Origin: Zeugodacus cucurbitae
Lineage: Eukaryota; Arthropoda; Insecta; Diptera; Tephritidae
Length of the DNA stretch: 64,000 bases
Direction of reading: 5' to 3'
NCBI RefSeq assembly: GCF_028554725.1
Contig: NC_071671.1
Span: 10,040,001 to 10,104,000 of the forward strand
Below, piece after piece: positions 58,792-64,000 of the stretch (position 1 is its first letter; the number at the start of each line of letters is the position of its first letter). Under the pieces are notes generated by a model that had not been told where the DNA came from, searched no databases, and was given only the letters and a program-made list of their open reading frames with translations. The position numbers and the translations under genes were made by a program.

Positions 58792-61700
58792 TTAACTCGG
58801 TGGTATAGAGAAGGAATGTTGACCCCTACCATGATTTGGTTTCGAGCCGAACCAACTCATTTTCCAATTCAGCGTGTCCTGCAGCAGTTTCTCCTCATCT
58901 TTGGTAAGCTTCAGTAAAGTTGCAACGGCACGTATCAAGTGACGCGCTTCCACCTGTGTATAAAACAATTTCATTTTAAGTCCATTAAATACGTATTACT
59001 TATGCTGTTGCACTGACCTCACGACTGGTTAGAAATTTCACAATGACGTGCTTTAAATACTTAAAATTCACTTCGTCCATAACTATACTACTGCTTGAGG
59101 CGGCACTCATGCCACAGTGGTCACAGGCCAACGTATCAGTCGCAACCGTTACACTGGCGGCAACCATTTGTGTCGTAGTTGGCGGTTTCACAGCAATACA
59201 GTTACCGTTGCGCTCTTTCTCAGCTTCAAATGATTTGGCGCACTGAAACTCTTTCTGCAGTGTCTTCTTGAGATCAGCCAAACGTTGATTTAAGATTTTT
59301 ATTGTCTAAGGTGTGTGTGAGTAAAAATTAAAAAAAAAGTATAACAAAAGTACAAATATTAACACATTTCGCCAATAACTACCTTATTTTTCTCGCTGAT
59401 TTCGCGTTGCATTTCATCGATCTCCTTCAGCTTCTCATCATTCTTAAACATCACAGTCTTTAGTTCCTCCATTTCGATTTTACATTGTTTAATTTCTTGC
59501 GTTTTGGTCGCCATTTCACTTGTCAGTTGCTCGTTCTTTTCGTGCAGCTCGTTGGCTTCAACTCGTTCCATGCGCAACTCTTTACGCAGTATCTCCTCGC
59601 TCTGAGATATTTCCGCATTACGCAGCAATGCAGTGAGTTTTTCCTCCTTTTCGGTTTCAAGTAGGTTCTGCGCTTCGTTTAGCTGTTCTTGCAATTGGGA
59701 ATTTTGCTGCCGGAGCGTTAGCGCCACATGTTCCGCATTGGTGGCATATTCACTAAAACGTTCGTCGGCCGTGCTAATGCGCAACTTCAGATCTTTCGTT
59801 TCATTTTCTAATGTCTCCTAAATGGTTAATAGACAATGATTTTAGTGTGAAATATTTTGAGAAAAAAATAAATAAATAAATTATTTTAATAAAACAAAAA
59901 AAAATATTTTGAGAAAAAAAAATAAATTATTTTAATAAAACAAAAAAAAAAAAATATCTTAATAAAAAAAATAAATTATTTTAATAAAAAAAAAATATTT
60001 GAATAAAGAAAAAAAAAAACAAAGAGTTAATAATGTGTGAATATAAATTTGAAAAATAATATAAACTGATAATAATATTATAATACGAAATATAATACTT
60101 GTATTGCAATTAAAATCACAATTTTTGTCAAAAAATAAATCTTTATTCAAAATTAATAATGTTACAATTTTTAACAAATACGTATATAACATATATTAAA
60201 CTTAACAAAAATATAAAATTAATAATAAAAACAATATGCGTTAGTTGGCCTTTTTAATTAATTTAAATGTATATGGCGCCAAAATAAAAAATACATTTGG
60301 TTTAGTGAGGCGTGCTTGGGTTAATTTAAGCGTTTCAATTGTGTTTGATTGTATTAAACAATTTTTAAAACATTTTTGCTTGGTTAGTTACATGCTATCC
60401 CATTGTAAATCATCAACATCGGCGGTTATACTCACAGCCTTATTGCGTTCGTAAATAATTTGTTGCTCATTCTCCTCACGACACTCTTTTAGCGCCATGT
60501 TCAATTCGTCTATCTCCTCCTCGAGCAGTTTTATCTGCAAATATAATTGTTATAAACACCAATATAAAAGCATAAATAACTTGATATTACGTTTTTTTAA
60601 TGCGTCCTTCCTTTCTGTCATTTTATTAAAAATATCTATGTAAACAAACACACACGCACACATGTTTATCTAAATTAAATTCGCATTCGCAGCATTTTTA
60701 AACACAACCCAGTTAAAGTGCACGGTCTTATAAAGCGGCGAGCAAATGCTGCATACTGTAACTTACCTTATCTTCGCGCTGTTTCATATCGTCCTTTAGT
60801 TTCAACATTTCGAATTCTAATTGTTTGACTTTTTCATTTAAATCGTCGCGTGCCTTCAGCGCCTTGCGTTTTTCAGTGGTCTCCTCGGCAACTTGCTTTG
60901 ACAGACGACTGACTTGCGTCTCCAGCGACAAATTCTGGCCACTCCATGTACTCTTTATATCTGACAGCTGTAGATGTGCCTCTTCTAAATGCTGCTCGAG
61001 CATTTTACGTTCCTGCACAAGCGCTTGCATTTTCTCGTCGGTACTAAATGTATTGATCGCATCCAAACGTGCCTTTTCCATGATTTGCAGACGCATCTTT
61101 AAATGCCGGTTGTCTTCCTCCATAGCAGCCAATGTAGTTGTTAAGTTGTTTTTTCCCAGTTGGGAAGAATGCCGCAGACGTTCCAGTTCATCCTGTAAGA
61201 GAAAAAATAATTATTTTCAAACGCTTGTATTTGCTTTGTAATAGCTTAAGGTGTAGTTGTGCTAACGTAGTTATACACATACCCACGCACCGACTTAACA
61301 ATTATATACGTACCTAGCATGAGTCAGCGTCACTTCTAACTGTACACCGAAATGTATATAGCACAGTGAGTTTTCTTTTAATTTGACGAAATAACATAAA
61401 TGGAAAAAAGTAGATAACGGTGTTGCAAACTAAAATTATGTGATTATTTTTTAATGTGAAAAAGTTTTTTTTTAAATAATACAGAACGTAACTAACACGT
61501 AACTACGTAACTAAAAATAAAAAATGTATGTACAGCTTATAATTAGAAATATGAAGCAAATAATTTACTATTTAAGTCAATGTGTATTACCTAAATAAAC
61601 AATGAACAAAATATTGAAGCGATAGATAAGCACAGTGGTATTAAAAAAATGAAATGTGTGCGTGTTGATACACATGTTTATAAGCATATATCTAAAAGCA

Positions 61701-62383
61701 CAAGTACGCAGCTGAAACATACATACGATTTGCTTGCAAACAATCACAATCACAATCACACTTATTCACCTGTAAATCCTCGACCATGGGCTCATATTGC
61801 TTCAGTCGTTCAAGTTCTGTGGTTAAGTTCTCAATTTGCTGTTGATTTTGTCGCATAGCTGCCAGCCGATCAACTGCTTCTTGTTCACGGAATGATAATA
61901 AATTTTTCAATTTTTCGATTTCACTTTGTTGTAGATTTTGTATCTTCTCCTGTTCTTCACAGTAGATATCCTTTTGCGTTTGCGCGACTTTCACTGTCTC
62001 TAGCAGGATTTCGTTTGTTTTTTCAATGCGCGTCTTCTCCTCTTGCATTGTTTGCAAACGTGTAGTTAGATCTGTCATTTTGGTGGTCAGCTCATTACAT
62101 TGACTACGTAATGTGGAGAGCTGTTCCGCCTACAAAAAATTTAAAAATTACAATTGTATTTTTTATTATTGATCTTGTTTTATACGCTTACCCCATAACT
62201 CTGGGAGTCCACACTGCCGCCGCCACCGCCGGTGTCTTCATTAGTGGAATTTACACTTAATGTTGATGAGAAACGGCTACGTATTCGATTGTTGTTATGG
62301 TTGATGTGCCTTGTATTTGTGGCTGTCGTGGCCACGTCTGAACCTGTCTCTTCTTTGATTTTATTTTTTAAAGAAGCAAACAT
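58792..62383 (-). CDS. GOLGA1: GRIP-domain golgin, closest to golgin-97
   Basis: This is a long coiled-coil tether of the trans-Golgi network that binds Arl1-GTP through a C-terminal GRIP domain and captures endosome-derived vesicles. Exons in gene order are 62383-62192, 62129-61770, 61192-60767, 60534-60436, 59817-59383, 59305-59018 and 58953-58792, totalling 1,962 nt (653 aa) in frame. The N-terminal MFASLKNKIKEE resembles the short conserved start of golgin-97 and golgin-245, which also contacts vesicle tethering factors. Residues about 65-500 are heptad-rich coiled coil. The GRIP domain, about residues 575-625, has FKYLKHVIVKFLTSREVEAR, HLIRAVATLLKLTKDEEKLL and the conserved Tyr of the first helix. 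Length is nearer to golgin-97 (about 767 aa) than golgin-245. The start is the first ATG. Confidence 0.88.
59860..60020. repeat. AT-rich imperfect tandem repeat in a golgin intron
   Basis: Phrases such as AATAAATTATTTTAATAAAA recur with A runs in the intron between golgin exons 4 and 5. It is a simple low-complexity expansion. Confidence 0.6.
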
Positions 62384-63190
62384 TTTTCAATGCTGCCGTT
62401 TCTAGACTTTTATACGTAATTGAGTGCAGTAATAATGTTGTGTAAATCAATTGCCACATCCGTCAGTTACATTTCACAAACCAGGCACAGGTGAGTGTTA
62501 CCAGTTACTGCAACTCCCTGTCATCGGCTTCTGCCCCACCACCACTTTGTGTATTGGTATTTTTTGCTAATGTACACTGAATTCTTCGACTGTTATCAGT
62601 CACTAGTTAAACCAGACTGTTATACTTTCCGGTTTTCGTTATCGTAAATGCAAATTTTTAGCGTTTGAAGTTATGCTAATTAAGCTTAGCATGGAATAAT
62701 CAGAAAACAACACGTATTTTTATGTTTTCCACAATCGAAAAATGTAATCCCCACGACCGTCCAAAAACTGATTGAAGTTTAGTTACGTTGTTGGCAAATA
62801 ATTTGACGCAATCACGTAAGCATGCGTTAAATATAGGGTGACACAGAGAATTAAATAATTATAACTTAAGGAATTCAAAATGGTATTTTCAAATAATTAT
62901 TATTTTTAAATTATTCAAATTTTTTATTTAATTTTTTTCATAGTTAAGCTTTAATATTGGTTTATTCTTACTAGAATTCTTACTAGAGTACGTAGTTTTC
63001 GTGCCCTATTACTATCAATGTGATTGTTCGAAAATATTACAGTTAAGAATCAAAATTAAAGAATATGTATATCCAAATATATCCAAAGATTCTGCTTTAA
63101 GATAAGCGTGGATTTAGAGGACCAACAAAGAAATAGAACGATCCAGACAGGTCTGGGTCGCCGAAATAAAAGCGTTTGGTCGGATCCGAA
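62384..63190. other. Golgin upstream region
   Basis: This should contain the golgin promoter and 5' untranslated region on the minus strand. No core promoter motif is identified with confidence. Right of about 63100 the sequence becomes repeat-derived. Confidence 0.4.
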
Positions 63191-63239
63191 AATCCGAGTC
63201 AATCCCGGTGTGACGTAGAACCGGCTGTTGTGGGGTCGC

Positions 63240-63905
63240 CTGGATGCAGTAGGACGCAGATGGGGAAGCTTCAGATTTGTCAAAATACCGCCCTCCGAAC
63301 AGCAACAAGTTGCTTCCTGATGTCTATGGTCGCGCACCTTCACAATAAGGCCCACATGCTACCTGTTAAGGAACATAGCATAATGCTTACCAAGCGAGCC
63401 GACTCCCAGAGCCATCAAGAGTACCTTTCTGAAATATGTCGACGACTGAAAAGACTCTACCGACAGGACTTCGGACGCGACTAACTATAGACAAGCACTG
63501 AACGCCATTCACAGAGGAGCTATTAACACCTTCATAGACTCCCTACCCGTGAATGGCGTACTTGGAGTAAAAACACCCACCGTTGCCGACACAGAGCTCG
63601 AGTTGCCTCGCGAAACTAGAGACCCTCGCGCAACTTCGTTCTGGATATTGTAGCAGACTAAACTCCTACCTATCCAGACTAGATCCTGACATACTCAACA
63701 TATGTCCTGCATGCAAAGAGTCCCCGCATAACACTAACTATCTCTTTGTATGCTCAACAAACCCAACTCATCTAACACCCATTTCCCTTTGCTCCGATCC
63801 TATCGAAACAGCTCGTTTCCTGGGCCTCCCGTTAGATAAATTCGATGACAATTAGGCTAGGCTTGACGTTTCAGGCAGGCCTGGGTAACCGCTACAACAA
63901 CAACC
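63240..63905 (+). mobile_element. Jockey-like LINE C-terminal region and 3' tail
   Basis: A decayed frame begins LQICQNTALRTATSCFL, followed by HNKAHMLPVKEHSIMLTK, which I recall as the end of jockey-type ORF2. After frame breaks another frame carries PACKESPHNTNYLFVC with paired cysteines, then LGLPLDKFDDN at the C-terminus. A GCTACAACAACAACCAA tail follows. The copy is 5'-truncated and inactive. Its 3' end matches 24085-24230 and 40602-40850. Confidence 0.8.
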
Positions 63906-63911
63906 AACAAA

Positions 63912-64000
63912 GAAATGATTTCCAAAGTGTCGTCGGCTCATGTATCCTACGTCACTGTTGACAGTCATAACTTTGAAGTTCTAAATAATTTCTTCTAACT
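63912..64000 (+). mobile_element. LINE reverse transcriptase thumb fragment at window edge
   Basis: A short frame reads VTVDSHNFEVLNNFF on the plus strand, matching the thumb segment of the LINE at 49640-51010 (VDSHNFEVLDNYVYLE). It adjoins the jockey-like tail directly and is cut by the window end. Confidence 0.65.

Noticed and set aside
1..64000. A new defence, toxin or biosynthetic gene system
   Set aside because: The genes are conserved housekeeping genes spread over both strands, and the rest is transposon debris. Nothing suggests a coherent new system.

Overview
The window looks like nuclear DNA of a higher dipteran, most likely a tephritid fruit fly. It is AT-rich, its genes have short GT-AG introns, the proteins are insect-like, and intergenic space is crowded with degraded LINE, piggyBac-like, pogo/Tigger-like and other repeats. 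No bacterial, viral or organellar gene was seen, and I recognised no rRNA, tRNA or CRISPR array. Genus and species are not determined. Layout: 1-9.5 kb is repeat-rich (LINE pieces, an RTE/CR1-like 3' tail, a long repeat with an inverted-repeat head, a piggyBac transposase remnant). 9.5-12.6 kb (minus) is an SLC16-type monocarboxylate transporter whose first exon is missing, probably lying several kb upstream. 14-21 kb holds LINE debris, a repeat with three 154-bp units, a pogo-like remnant containing a MITE, a hairpin and a Tigger-type MITE. 24.7-36.5 kb is gene-dense: MRGBP (NuA4/Tip60 subunit), a small unrecognised gene, and PAN2 (deadenylase) in 19 exons whose coding length of 3,810 nt closes exactly in frame. 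Two PAN2 introns are swollen by repeats. 38.7-41.0 kb is a nested transposon block. 42.2-44.7 kb (minus) is NC2alpha/DRAP1, whose second intron reads as an AT-AC U12-type intron. 45.7-49.0 kb (plus) is a head-to-tail series of CMC4, an unrecognised 92-aa membrane protein, an NDUFAF8-like twin-CX9C protein and PIG-M. 49.6-51.0 kb is a LINE remnant. 54.0-56.2 kb is a leucine-rich-repeat gene; 56.7-57.9 kb (minus) holds Tim10 and an 81-aa single-pass protein; 58.8-62.4 kb (minus) is a GRIP-domain golgin close to golgin-97. The right edge is LINE debris. The genes are mostly housekeeping and do not form one pathway. Themes are mRNA deadenylation and transcription (PAN2, MRGBP, NC2alpha), mitochondrial intermembrane-space cysteine proteins (CMC4, NDUFAF8-like, Tim10), and the secretory route (PIG-M in the ER, golgin at the trans-Golgi). 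No wholly new molecular system was found. The observations most worth following are the AT-AC intron in NC2alpha, the possible polycistronic mitochondrial series, and the two-LINE nest inside a TTAA-flanked element. All exon joins were made by hand from splice signals, reading frame and remembered family sequences, without transcripts or searches.
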